A stretch of DNA of 64,000 bases from Pohlia nutans (lineage: Eukaryota > Streptophyta > Bryopsida > Bryales > Mniaceae): the NCBI GenBank assembly GCA_022496805.1, contig CM040107.1, positions 9,382,501-9,446,500 of the forward strand, in the 5' to 3' direction. Under the pieces are notes generated by a model. It searched no databases. It saw nothing but the letters and a program-made list of their open reading frames with translations, and was not told where the DNA came from. A program made the position numbers and the translations under genes. Of this stretch, positions 21,526-32,986 are shown piece after piece (position 1 is the first letter of the stretch; every line of letters begins with the position of its first letter).

Positions 21526-24500
21526 CTATGGTGAAGACTCAAATGAAACCGTGGGACTAGATGATGCGGACATAGACTCCTCTATGTCACTACAATCACT
21601 ATCGGATGCTTCACCATCAGACTCAATTGCCTCCTGATCAACAAACTCTAAAACACGAGTAGAAACAAACACGGGGCGAGGACTACGATCAGAAACACGC
21701 TGCTCTGCAAACTGTCTAGCAATTCCTTCTGCATAAGACGGCAGCGTGAAGGGTTTAGGAGGACTAGGAAAAAACTCGAGATTAGAGAAGAAAGGTAAGC
21801 GAACTTGAGCACTTAGTCCTCCGCATCTGAAAGCAAAAAAAAAAACATAATATTAGAAACACTAAAAAATAAACCACGATCAAAGATCTACAAATCATAA
21901 TGCAAAGCAATTATATAAACCGACTTACTTACTGAATCGAGATTTCTTCACAATCGGCTCTGCTTCAATGTCCTCATCGTCCATATCATCCAAGCCAACA
22001 ACAACCCTCGGTTGGCGAGGCCTATGTGTCACAGCGGGTCGAATGAGAGGAGCAAGGACCGCATCAAATATAGCCTTGTCCTCCTCTAGCGCTGCGATAT
22101 GGCGGTCCACATTGCGGCAAGCGTGGATAGAGGCGCCTGCAAAAACAATCAAAAAGTAGACAAATGTAAACAAACGACAAGGGCAAAAATTAAAAGATAG
22201 TAGACAAACGTAAACAAAAATACATGAGAGATAGTAAACATTTGTAAACAATGTACAATGAAAAAAATTGAAACATATCATTTAGAATAAGATTGAAACA
22301 TTAACCAGTCGCGGTAGTGCAATCCAACACCACGTCGCCTGGAAAAGAACAAGTCTCAACCAGCATCTGCATGAACAAGGTAGATTTCTCTCGCGGTCCT
22401 CGCCATGGCACCTCCCCGTTCATCAATTGGTCATCTTTACATATGAAGTTCTGGAGGATGTCGTCTCGTGCGATATCTACTCCGTGACGAAGAAGTGCAG
22501 GGACCGGCTGGAATGTAAATGAAGATGGATCCCAATTACCCTTAACCCTGATCGCCAAACAAATGCCAAAGCGATTGGTCTGCAAAAGAAAAACCATTAC
22601 ATAAGTTTAGGAAGACATATACAAAATACTTCAAGGTAAATCAATGTCAACATTAGCTTCATAAACAAACTCACCGTCAACAACGGATTGATAGGGGATG
22701 TCAGGTGAAGACGGTTCATCCCCCACCAGTCCTTCTTCACCTCGAATCCACAGCTCTTGCAGTAACCCAAGATCTTCGATTTTGTAGCTGATCGAAAAGG
22801 ATAAATGATAATAAGAGCACCATCATCCTGCAGGTGTTGATCTGTAAAATCGAAAACTAGTTGCAAGAATTCTCGAGGTTCTTGGTTCCACTTAGGAACG
22901 GTGGAGGCAGGAATTGATACGCCTGGGACTGGCAACCCTTCAGGCATATCCACGATCATGAGGTCGACTAAACCCCTGGAATTCATGGCACCTTTGAAAG
23001 CCCGGTTCTTGTCATTCTTGTGCTAGAAGACAAAGAAGACAATCAATGAAGTTAGTTTCAAAAGCACAGGTTAGGGTTTAAACACATTGATTGATTTATA
23101 CATCAACACATTCCAAACAAAACTTGAACAATTGAAATACAAACATATCACTCATCAATCGTAGTTTCTAAAGTACAGTTTAGGGTTTAAACACTCTGAT
23201 TGTTTTATACATCAACACATTTCAAATCAAAATGTAACAGATTATACACAAACATAGTAATCAATGAATTTTGTTCCTAGAGCTCTTATTATGAATTACA
23301 TTGATTGTAGAATACATTTGAAATCAAAATTGCACAAATTAAATTCAAAGACACTAACCTTCTTCATGAATGCCTTCAAGTCGTCATAAACCGGGGGCAA
23401 GGGACCAGTTCCACCTCCAAGAATTTGTCCCAATGATGTGTTCACTATGAATTCATCATTGGTGAAGTCCTCCACTCGTCCAAGATCAATCGCCACTGGA
23501 GCCTGAGAGAGAAGTTCATAGGGAGATTCACGCTTCGTACCTCGGGAAGGAGTCGATTGTAACTGAGAACCACTGTCCACAGTAGAAGAGGTGCCTACAC
23601 CTTCCTTCTCGTTCTTCGCAGGTTCAACGGTCTTTTTCTTCTCCTTCTCCTTCTCTGATGCCTTCTCTGATGCCTTCTCTGCCGCCTTCTCAATCCTTTC
23701 CTTCTCCCTTAACGCAGCCTTCTCAGCAGCATCCTTCACCTTCTGAGCCTTCTTTCGATCGGACTCCTCCCGTTTCTTCAGAGCTTTCTCCCTGGCTTCC
23801 TCATCCTCCACATTTGCAAGCTCGATAATGTCATCAGCTGCAATTGCTGCTTCCTCCCGATTCCGCTTCAGCTCCTTCTCCTGGATTGGCATGAACGACG
23901 TGCTGCAATCCAGGTACCAAACGCCAGAGTTCAAATGCGCTATAGTCAATGTCCGCAGCTGCGATGGCGATAGCATACAAGAATCTGATGACCGATCCAA
24001 CCACGTGTTGAGGAAGACATGGAGATCTTCTTTGGCAATTGCCCTTTTGGGAAGAAACTCATACTTGAAATATCTACAAAAACACAATGTTAGTTAAATA
24101 TACAACCGTTAATTGAATTGACTTGACAATTTTGAAATCAAATATAGATTACAATATGAAAATTTATGTCCATTGTTATAACGTTCAATCAATTAGAAAA
24201 AACAAATATTCAATCAAATAGAAAAAAAAACATTCAATCAATTAGTAAATCAAACATTCAATCAAATAGAAAAACAAATATTCAATCAATTGAAAAAACA
24301 AACATTCAATCAATTAGTAAAATAAACATTCGATCAAATAGAAAAACAAACATTCAATCAATTGAAAATACAAACATTCAAACTTATTTGACAACATCAA
24401 TATAAAGCAATGAAGTTCAAATCACAATTTACAATGAAAATATAAAAACTTAGTTATTGTTTCAATCACCTGAAGATGACACGCTTCACTGCAAGGTCAG

Positions 24501-26494
24501 AACTCCTGAATGAAGAGAAATCCTCAGATTTCTTGAAATGGTCATGGCCTTTGAAGTATGATAGAAAGGCATGATCCCAAAGGCGGATTCTCCACTCCTC
24601 AATGTATGCACTCAATGATAGAGGCTCGAGGGGAGAATCCATGGAAATTTCAATGCTATCTGCACGAACAATATCCTCAAAGGACTCCACTGCGTTTTCT
24701 GCAATCTATATTGTGAAGTATAAGTATAAACCTTGAAACAAAACATTATTACAATGATTGAAAATAACTGAAGGATCCCAAGATGAATATCATATAGATC
24801 TAAAGCACAAATAATGAACTACATGCAAAGATACATACCCCAGCCCACCAGCAGGCCTTCACCAAAAAATTTCCCAACTTCTCTTCATTCGTAGGTTTAG
24901 GTGGGAAACGAAGAGCTTCACGAGTTGCAATTGAAGAATTGAAAAACTTGATCCACTTGACCTTGTGAACAGGTGCTACATTTGATGTAGCAATTAATTG
25001 GAGCTTGTCCAATGTCAATTCTGGTGTAGAGTTCATTGTCCAGTGTCTTTCAATCTACAAAGTTAAAATGAGATTAATTAGATTTGAGGTTCAATAAGCA
25101 AATCATGTGTTTTAACCTAAATCAAATGGATTCATACCTCTTTGAGAAAATCCTCTCCAATTGCAGGATTTGAAACAGAAGCAAGTTTACCCATCTTCAC
25201 GCTCAGTTTGGCAGTCTTCTCCTTGATCGCGGCACGCATAGCTGCAGCAGTACTAGCAGCTGAAATATCTTGAGGATCGGTTTGCTCACGGTGCAACCGA
25301 GCTGCAAGATCTGCAGCAACAGCGATCTCATGCTACCATGCATGAACAATTGCAACAAAGTTAGAACCAATAAATTGAGTTGTGTCCTATAGAAACATTT
25401 AAGACATAAATCGAAACACGAATCAATAACATACCCGAAACATGAATGCCGAAAACACCTCTAAAGTCAGAGAGTACCACGTACGCCTCGGGCCAATCAT
25501 TTGACATTTCAAAATCTCAACAGGAGTGAGAAGCTCATTGAACATATCTAATGGCATCACTCCGTACTTCTTGGTTCTGTACAACGTATGAACGAGGCTG
25601 GTCTTCACATGAGAGTCCTGGGTGTGCCTAATTGAGTTCAAAATTAGAACAAGATGTTTACAAGTATTAATCATTAATTCATAGCAAATAACGTTCAATT
25701 GTTATACAACAAATAAATAAAAATTGTTTAATACAAACTCACTTGTTGATGTCATGCATCACTTGCATGACCACTCCAATCCGCCCCTTAGTGTCAAGAA
25801 TGATAGTATCAACATGATAGTGCCACGATGGATCATTTGCATGCAACCTCTGGATATGGTTCATCCATGCAGCTCTACGATGGTTTCTGTCACACACAAA
25901 AAACATCTTGTTAATGTACTGCTCCATCCTAGGATAACCGCGGAGGTATTTATTGAATTTTTCATTCTCCTCATCCCATATCGGTCCCCACTTCTCCTTG
26001 TCTTCCTGTGAAACTTCTTGGACATCACCTTGCTCATTAGTAACAGATACATAAAATACCGCTGCACCATTTCGATATCCATGGACAAACTCCTCCTCGA
26101 GTTTGGTCAAATCACATGCAAGGGTAGGCCTCACCTTTTGCATGCTAGTCATCTGACACAGAGGGATGTGATGCCTAGAAATGTTGATGGGCTGAAGTCG
26201 AAGGCTTGCAATTGTTGCAACGGCATTAAGCTTCTGGCGACTCCTAATAACATCTTCACTCGCCCCCAACGTAGCTTCATCATCGTCATTCTCCTCTGCA
26301 TCAAGATCTGTAGCATCCTCCTCTCCACCTCCCAATGACAGTTGAGGTTCTGGGCTATCATCCCTCGCGTTGTGCTCCTGGCCACCCTTTGAAATGAATG
26401 AACGTCCATGATCATTAGCTATCATACTAAAGCACTTATAAAGAATTGCATCATCACCATCATCTAAAGAAAATGCTAACACATATAGTATCAT
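21526..26494 (-). CDS. ParB/Srx-like plus beta-class DNA methyltransferase-like protein
   Basis: Ten exons on the minus strand: 26494-25743, 25627-25435, 25332-25138, 25054-24839, 24705-24470, 24073-23359, 23022-22675, 22579-22306, 22136-21929 and 21826-21526. They have GT..AG borders and total 3438 nt, an uninterrupted 1145-residue frame. Residues of about 125-250 resemble a ParB/sulfiredoxin fold: LTKLEEEFVHGYRNGAAVFYV, then FFVCDRNHRRAAW (compare the ParB DGxHR motif). Exon 6 encodes a Lys/Glu-rich coiled coil (about 590-690). From about 770 the order is that of a beta-class N4/N6 methyltransferase. A DMPEG segment (794) stands where (S/D)PPY is expected, followed by a DDGALIIIYPF strand and SCGFEVKKDWWGMNRLHL. 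Next come REKSTLFMQMLVETCSFPGD and VVLDCTTATGASI in place of DPFxGxGT, then HIAALEEDKAIFDAV. The C-terminus is acidic. Both catalytic signatures are altered, so activity is uncertain. Nuclear location is inferred. Confidence 0.65.
23045..23285. repeat. 109-bp tandem repeat inside intron 6
   Basis: TTAGGGTTTAAACAC followed by TTTATACATCAACACATT occurs at about 23071 and again 109 bp later. A third, weaker partial unit runs toward 23285. It lies wholly within the intron between exons 6 and 7 of the methyltransferase-family gene. The AGGGTTTA words resemble plant telo-boxes but are intronic. Confidence 0.6.
24183..24390. repeat. About 21-bp AT-rich minisatellite in intron 5
   Basis: About nine or ten imperfect copies of ATTCAATCAAATAGAAAAAC alternate with an ATTCAATCAATTAGTAAA variant. 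The array lies between exons 5 and 6 of the methyltransferase-family gene. It is open in one frame only because the unit is close to 21 bp; it is not coding. Confidence 0.8.
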
Positions 26495-26599
26495 TGTTAG
26501 CCATGAAACGTCACGAGCAAAGAAACAACAACTTCGGAACTTCCGTCGCGACTATATCATAACCGCATGTAAAACCAAAAACACCAACCAAGAAGCAAT

Positions 26600-29540
26600 T
26601 ATTCATGGCACGTCTAGCAAGTGCTGTGGGACTTGTCACGCACCACTCCCAGGTCTCTAAACTCATTCATGGTAGAGCAAACGAAGACTGTGTCCATCAC
26701 GACATCACAAGCATCAGTACACGCCATCACGTCCTCACGACACGGCATCACGAGATCATGAGCACGCCATCACGAGATCACAAGATCAAGCCATCACGAG
26801 CACGCCAACACGAGCAACAATGACACTGGGCATCACACCATCACCAGGATCCACGAGCACGACGGCATCACAACAGCATCACGAGCACGAGATCACGAGC
26901 AGCAATGAGTCTGGGCATCACACAATCTCCAGGATCCACAAGCACGACGGCATCAAGAAGACATGACGATAACGAGCACGCCATCACGGCACCACGACGA
27001 CATCACCCCACACCACACCACGCCAACATGTCCACACCTTAACTTCGCAACAAACAACATGACCAGAGCATGACCATGATCAAATAGGTTTAGACTGTTG
27101 AGGGTGTCGGCCCCGAGCCACCTCTGTCGGTGGTGTAACTTGATCTCAAAAATACGCCATGACGACACGCCATCACGAGCACGCCGTCACGAATTCATCA
27201 CGCGTAAAGGAACAAGCAATTCGGCCATCACATGGTCCTCATGCATAGTAACACCATCACGAGCAAGGCGGCCAATGCGAGCAAGTGACACCCCTCGCAA
27301 TACGACGTCCAGGATGAGCAAACCACAGTCGCGTATAAAGCACCATCACGAGCACGCCATCACGACTTGCCAGCACGAAGGGAACTCTCACCCTTAACAA
27401 ACTTCCCAACACTGCAACAGTACTACTTATGCACCACTCCCCGGTCTCTAATTCACGCACTCCCCTGACTTTGAAAAATTCACTAATGAGAGTACCAAGT
27501 GCTGTGGGACTCGTCACGCACCACTCCCAGATCTTGTCACCACGCACTCTTCTCACTTATAAATCACGTACTCTCCTGACTTTGCAACATTTCGTCATGA
27601 GAGTCCCAAGTTGTGTGGCACTCGTCACGCACTACTTCTGGGACTCGACATCACTTAGGAAACATTCTGCCCCCATGGGACTCATTTTCGTGCCGTTATG
27701 GGACTCATTTTTGTGAGCTCGTGATGAGGCAGGTTATGGTAGCCCTGGGTGTCGGCCCCGAGACACCTCTCTCGGTGGAGAGGTTTGACCTAAAATTGTA
27801 AGTGACGACACGTCATCTCAATCCACAAAGACGGCTGACACGACGACGACAAATACCACGACGACGGCCGAGCACAGTGACATGATCAGGGTGGACTTCA
27901 AGCTCCCAGGGTGTCGGCCCCAAGGGTCCTCTGTCGGTGGACCTTCTTGATCATCTAGATTCTCAAATCCTTGCGCATCACCACCGATATGACGAAGGGC
28001 TGATCAGGCCATGTTGAGCGCCCCGAGGGAGTCGGCCCCGAGACCCCTCTCTCCGTAGATAGCCATGATCTACGATATCAGACGCAAACGTGACAACGAC
28101 GTCCTCAACAGCACCACGCCCATCACAAGTGTCAAGAAAAGCAAGAGGGTGCCATGGCTGTCGGCCCCGAGACACCATCCAATAATATGCAAATAGATCT
28201 ACAAAATTGAAACTAATGCCACATAACACGTTTCGCTCTCGCCACGAGAAGGTCATTGACCACAAATGCTACAAAGACACGAGATATTGACAACATAGCA
28301 CCAATACAAAGATTACGACATCAAAGAAGCCCTCAATACACGTCAAAATCGAATCTATCACCGCCACATCTACGTTTGTTAGATCACACAGGGGAACACA
28401 CTACAAGTGTGTCGGCCCCGAGACCCCTCCAGAGGTAGAGGGTTCTGATCAACGAAATGACCCCGGCATGAGTCCCCATCTTGAGTACCCAGCAAGAGAA
28501 TGCATGATGACGAGACCTGGGTGTGGGGTGTGACGATTGGCACCTGTGACGAGCATTGCGCGACGAGCGTGACGAGCGCTGCGCGACGATAGTGACGAGC
28601 ATTGCGTGACCAACATTGCGCGACGAGTCCCAGAGTTCCCCAAGTCTCTCAATCTAAGGAATCTAGGCAAGACCATCCCAAAATACACGACGAGCACGAT
28701 GAGCACGAAAACCATCCCAAAATACACAACGAGCCGTGACGAACCAGGAGACACCACGGGCATGACAGCCATGTTAATTCTGACAAGTGTGACATGTCGA
28801 AATGTAGGGGGAGATAAGTGATGATCACGAGTCCCAGGGTAAATCATTTGTCTCGGCCCCGAGACCCCTTTATTGTCCAAGTCTCTTGATCTAAAAATTG
28901 ATCACCACGGCTATCACAACACCACCCGCATACTTCAGCGCTTCACGAGCTATGACGAAACCCTACTGCATGAACTCAATTCGCCAGCGTCCCGAGCGCG
29001 TTGTTGGAGCTCTAAGGCCCCACGAGTACGAGTACTCGCGTGCTTCGATCCTCAAGCAACGCTACTTGAGACGAAGAGAAGATCATGTCTTGGGGGGGGA
29101 GGTAGTCCTCTCGGCACCGAGACCCCATTTTTGCCTTAGGTACTTGATCAACAAAATGACACTATGACGAGGGAAACTCGTGCCACGAGCACGTAATTCT
29201 CCACAACGTTTCCTCACATACTGACCTTTTTTATACCCACTAAAGTCTGTGGGACGTACCCTATGGCTCGCAACGTGTCCTAAGGTAAACACTGAGCACT
29301 ACAGACACCATGCATTCCAAACACCGAGCACTGCATACACGAGCATTGCAAACGCCGAACACAAATACACGAGCACTGCAATATCGTGAGAACCTGGATA
29401 TCACCTCGCATCTAGAGCCCGCACTCACAAGCTATAAGCACTGCAAACGTATTGACGTACGGCCCACGAGCATGAAACGCACCCACGAGCACTGCAAATA
29501 CGGAGCACCCTAGCCTAACGAAGAGCCTGCCAACATCAAA
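26600..29540. repeat. Degenerate satellite region (CATCACGAG / CACGAGCAC words)
   Basis: Nearly 3 kb is dominated by short degenerate words CATCACGAG, ACGAGCACG and GACGAGCA, as in 26740-26830, 27165-27190, 27330-27400, 28560-28740 and 29310-29510. A longer module recurs inside it (next entry). No frame in the region is convincing; the many short ORFs arise from the repeat. Local composition differs sharply from the AT-rich introns just to the left. It may be a decayed tandem satellite or the interior of a non-coding mobile element. Confidence 0.6.
27100..29165. repeat. Recurring module: (T)GTCGGCCCCGAGACMCC + second hairpin + TTGATCWACAAAATGA
   Basis: At least eight copies start near 27103, 27749, 27909, 28027, 28157, 28410, 28852 and 29108, all on the same strand. 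Each opens with a GGTGTCGGCCCCGAGACACC-like inverted repeat. In most copies a second small inverted repeat follows (for example CCTCTCTCGGTGGAGAGG at 27767). Many close with TTGATCTA or TGATCAACAAAATGA about 50 bp from the start. Spacing is irregular (118-646 bp), so this is a conserved short module in diverging spacer and not a simple tandem array. It could be a SINE-like or structured RNA-like unit; no tRNA or known RNA matches by eye. Confidence 0.6.
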
Positions 29541-30057
29541 CACTTCAAACACCAAGTACAGCCGAATACTCTAACGAGTGCCTGCAAGCATCGAGAATTG
29601 CAAACTTTGAGGACACCAGTCACAGAAGTCTGCTAGCATTGGCTACTTGAGGAAATGGGTCCGTGGCGGCTGGAGCTGGCTGACCACTGTCGCCGCCATC
29701 TTCTTGTGGTTGCAAGGCGCTCCTCGTCCGTGGCATTTCTTCCTCCAGTGGCGTGAGTTCCAGGCTTTGTGCTCTGGGGAGTACCTGCCAATGCAACCAA
29801 AGCGAACACCATGAATACATTGGCTTCATGAGGATTGGCAACACGAGGCGCATAATCAGCAGAGCATGACAAACAAGCAGGGAAGGGACAATCACAAGCG
29901 GGGAAGAGATCAGGGTGAGTAGAGCTGCGGCGCTGCTTGGCAAGCCCCTCACCGTGCAAACGAAATGACGAGACTAGATTCGTGAACCGGCTCTGTCCCT
30001 CCTAGTACCCTGTTGACCCAAACCCTAGATTCGGCCACTCTCCCACCGTCCATCCAC

Positions 30058-30113
30058 GGGTTCATCCAAGTGGCCACAGGTGCTCGGGTTCATCCAAGTG
30101 CCCACAGGTGCTG
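30058..30113. repeat. 28-bp tandem repeat, two copies
   Basis: GGGTTCATCCAAGTGGCCAC and the following AGGTGCTC are repeated with one change 28 bp later. It directly precedes the 58-bp array and shares its AGGTGCTCG core. Confidence 0.7.
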
Positions 30114-30131
30114 CTGAACATCAATGGTTCG

Positions 30132-30305
30132 CTCGTAAGGAACCAATGGCTACGCAGGTGCTCGTGAAAAACCAAAGTCTATCCAGCTGCTCGTGAGGAA
30201 CCAATGGCTACGCAGGTGCTCGTGAAAAACCAAAGTCTATCCAACTGCTCGTGAGGAACCAATGGCTACGCAGGTGCTCGTGAAAAACCAAAGTCTATCC
30301 AGCTG
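30132..30305. repeat. 58-bp tandem repeat, three nearly identical copies
   Basis: Units start at 30132, 30190 and 30248 and differ at only one or two bases. A fourth, degenerate unit begins at 30306. Each unit contains GGAACCAATGGCTACGCAGG and CTCGTGAAAAACC. The high identity indicates recent expansion, unlike the decayed satellite to its left. Confidence 0.85.
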
Positions 30306-30697
30306 CTCGTGAGCTAAAACGAACTCGTCAACGCATGTGCTCTGGCAAACTCGTGACAAATATAGTGCTCAAATATAGTGCTCTTGACAATCCAAACGCT
30401 AAAATAAATATAGCTTAGGAGACACCATGAAATTAGAGTGCCGGGTGGTAACTCTAAGTGTATAGTACTCATTATGTAGGTTTTATTCTATTTTAGAGAT
30501 CATGACCTTCATAAAGTAATGGGGTCTCGTGCCCAAGCCTATTTCCACATACATTGACTTAGATCAAAATAGTCTAGGAATTCAACATTCACAACGTTAT
30601 TGTAAGTCATCGTTATTGACCACTTACACTTATATAGTGTTAAGAGACAAGAGACCATAGTGGAATGAGTATGTAATGTTTGGAGCGTAACACTCAC

Positions 30698-30997
30698 ATG
30701 TTGCCATTGTTGTTCGTCCTCGCTGATAATGTCTTGAAGCGATACACCTTGATCAATCATACCACTGTACGTCAACGTATTTTGAGAAGACGCCAAGTGT
30801 GCTACATCGTCGTCACCAAAGTCTAAAGTCATCGGCGTGCATTTATGAACATCCGCCACTCTTGACATGAGTTTAGGAGGTCTCATCTTTGACCGCTCCA
30901 GCGCACGCTTGCTTGAGAACATTAAACAACCTCTTCTCTTTTTCTTCCTCTGTCCACAAGGTCCCTCAGATTGAAGTTCGCAGTCTCTTTCAAGCAT
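30698..30997 (-). CDS. Hypothetical first exon (basic N-terminus)
   Basis: ATG 30997 opens a frame of exactly 100 codons that ends at a good donor (CAT|GTGAGTG at 30698). The peptide has a basic patch (GQRKKKRRG), SKRALERSKMRPPKLMSRV and an acidic segment (ISEDEQQWQH). No family was recognised and no downstream exon could be assigned before the satellite. It could be the 5' remnant of a gene truncated by the repeat region, or chance. Confidence 0.25.
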
Positions 30998-30999
30998 CT

Positions 31000-31805
31000 G
31001 TCTAATTCACCAACTTCACCACTACACAAAATGCAAATACGTATGACACCAAACAGTACTAACGACGTGACGTATATTTGGACGATCTCGTCCAATTACG
31101 CTCAAGATCCCGTTTGCTAGAATACAGCAGCCTCCCTCTTCTCTTCCTCTCCTTCTATCTACTACCACTGTCTCTCAATGATATTAGATAATGTCTCGTC
31201 AAGGATCAGCATAGCCTATAGACCAACTCAAAATTTTGATGGCAACAGAAAGCCCACACTATGCTATTTGTGCTCTAATTCCAACAACCTATCAAACGTT
31301 TAGAACTCTCTCGCAACAAATTCTTTCCTCCACACTAACTGACGTGCATGAACCTAGCTGTTTCCCTTTCTATATTCTACTTAGTTTCATATATATCATA
31401 ACTAGTAGACCTTTCTAACAAATCGGCTGATTCTTAATTTTAGGTTCAACGCGTTTTCGTAACAACTCACACCCCCCATATCAGCGTTCACTGACATAGC
31501 CATGATGTATATGCCTTTATTGACGAGGGACACTTGGTATGGCATATGATTCACGTTCTCCATGTTCTGACTCTGCCGTCTTTGTTTGTACTATAAAATG
31601 TAGCCTATGCTCAAGCCCAATAGGGTTTACCGTCAAAGTTCTGGCACTTGTCAGTGATATACTTAAAATACAATGCGTTAATCAAAATTGAAGTGCTCAA
31701 CTACGCTAGTATATCTGCAAGATCAAATTCAATGAACACATCGTCTACACACTATAGAACTTCTGTTATCTGTCGTTAATTCTTTGCCATTGTAACTCTA
31801 GCAGC
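31000..31805. other. Gene-free spacer upstream of gene X copy C
   Basis: AT-rich sequence with no supported gene. If gene X and the MULE transposase form one element, its 5' terminal inverted repeat should lie here; none was identified. Confidence 0.35.
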
Positions 31806-31809
31806 AGTT

Positions 31810-32283
31810 ATGGATGCCTCAGACCTAAGCTGCGCAAAGGAAGTGATAAAGTTAGACAAGTTTAAGAGACAGGGTACACGAATCAAAGAAGACTATCTCG
31901 TTGTGTCTAGGAACGGACATTTGGTGCAGATGACGAATTCCATCAATAGCTTGTAGGGTGCAGTGGAATTGTGGATGGGTGAATTCCCAGACTGTCAAGA
32001 CTTCAACATCGATCTCGCAATCATCTTGCTCGACAAAGATGTTCTTCGATGCTACCGCGTCCCGTGTGGAATTAGGGACTCCCTCCCGAGACATCCTCTT
32101 GTCTGGAGGCTCATGTGGTCTCATTATGTTTGCCAATTGTTGGGACTGCCTGATCCTTGCGACCTCGAAAGCGAAGGTGTTCCAATTGTACCAGACGAAA
32201 TTGCAACTGCCGTACAAGACTTCTTTGACAATGAAGCCAAGCCTCCGTTTTGGGGTTCCGTTCCAAACACAATGCCCATCTAA
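31810..32283 (+). pseudogene. Gene X, copy C (longest copy, one nonsense codon)
   Basis: ATG 31810 opens MDASDLSCAKEVIKLDKFKR, then IKEDYLVVSRNGHLVQMTNS, and meets TAG at 31954-31956. The frame continues without further stops as GAVELWMGEFPDCQDFNID, then VLRCYRVPCGIRDSL, LMWSHYVCQLLGLPDP and VPIVPDEIATAVQDFFDN, to TAA 32283. This 157-codon frame shows what copies A and B have lost at their 5' ends. It matches no family I know. It lies about 700 bp upstream of MULE copy C on the same strand; the same order is found at all three loci. A DNA-binding or regulatory accessory role in the element is only a guess. Confidence 0.55.
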
Positions 32284-32986
32284 TCCCTGGGCCATGGAAA
32301 CGACTTCCAAGCTACCTTTCTAGAAGCTGCAGCTTAGATGTTTACGATTAAAATCAAAATATCCTTGTACTAAAGAGAAAGATATAGAATATAAATTACT
32401 TAGCCGTATCTAGAATTATTATATGTTTTATTACTTTGTTATTATTACACGAATGCCATAGAAGCTTCGTCTATGGTGCACATAGATTAGTACTACAACA
32501 AGCTGCACTTTCTTAAAGAGTTTTTGGTTTTCGTGACAGTATAAATAAAAGCAAACGACAAATTCTTCACTTGAATAATGTATCTGTTTAAGTGGTATGA
32601 CTCAGCCAACGCCGATTTAGATTCCTCCCTGTCTCTTTATATCCACTCATGAACTTTGAACTGCGAGATGATGCATGTGACAGTCTGCATTCGTTTATCT
32701 ATTTTAATACGGGAGCGCCGTATAACACTCTGACATTGTTTAGATTAGTCATTATCATAAAGTGAAAATTGATGCTTGTTGCAGTGCGGCTCCAATCTTA
32801 GACCTATCCCACAGTCTTCTTTTTAATCTCTACTGCTACAATGCATATACGCACTTCCTAGCAAACGACATCATGATATATACTGAATCAAATTCAATGC
32901 CCCTCACAATTCATTTCACCGTGTCTTTGTTGCAGATTTGTTTCTCGTTTTGAAAGCAACAGTACCTTTGTACCCAGTTCTTTTCC

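Noticed and set aside
24166..24405. 79-codon ORF with repeated NIQSN units
   Set aside because: Product of the 21-bp AT-rich minisatellite within an intron; codon content reflects the repeat.
28405..28460. tRNA-like folding of the GAGACCCCTCCAGAGGTAGAGGGTTCTGATC segment, read in parts
   Set aside because: No acceptor stem, no T-loop GTTCRA in the right place, and other module copies do not keep the needed arms.
26600..29540. CRISPR-like repeat/spacer arrangement
   Set aside because: Spacing is irregular and repeats are degenerate; the genome is eukaryotic.
29620..29959. Hydrophobic minus-strand ORFs of about 110 codons in two frames
   Set aside because: Two overlapping frames open at once at the edge of the satellite region, with no conserved feature.
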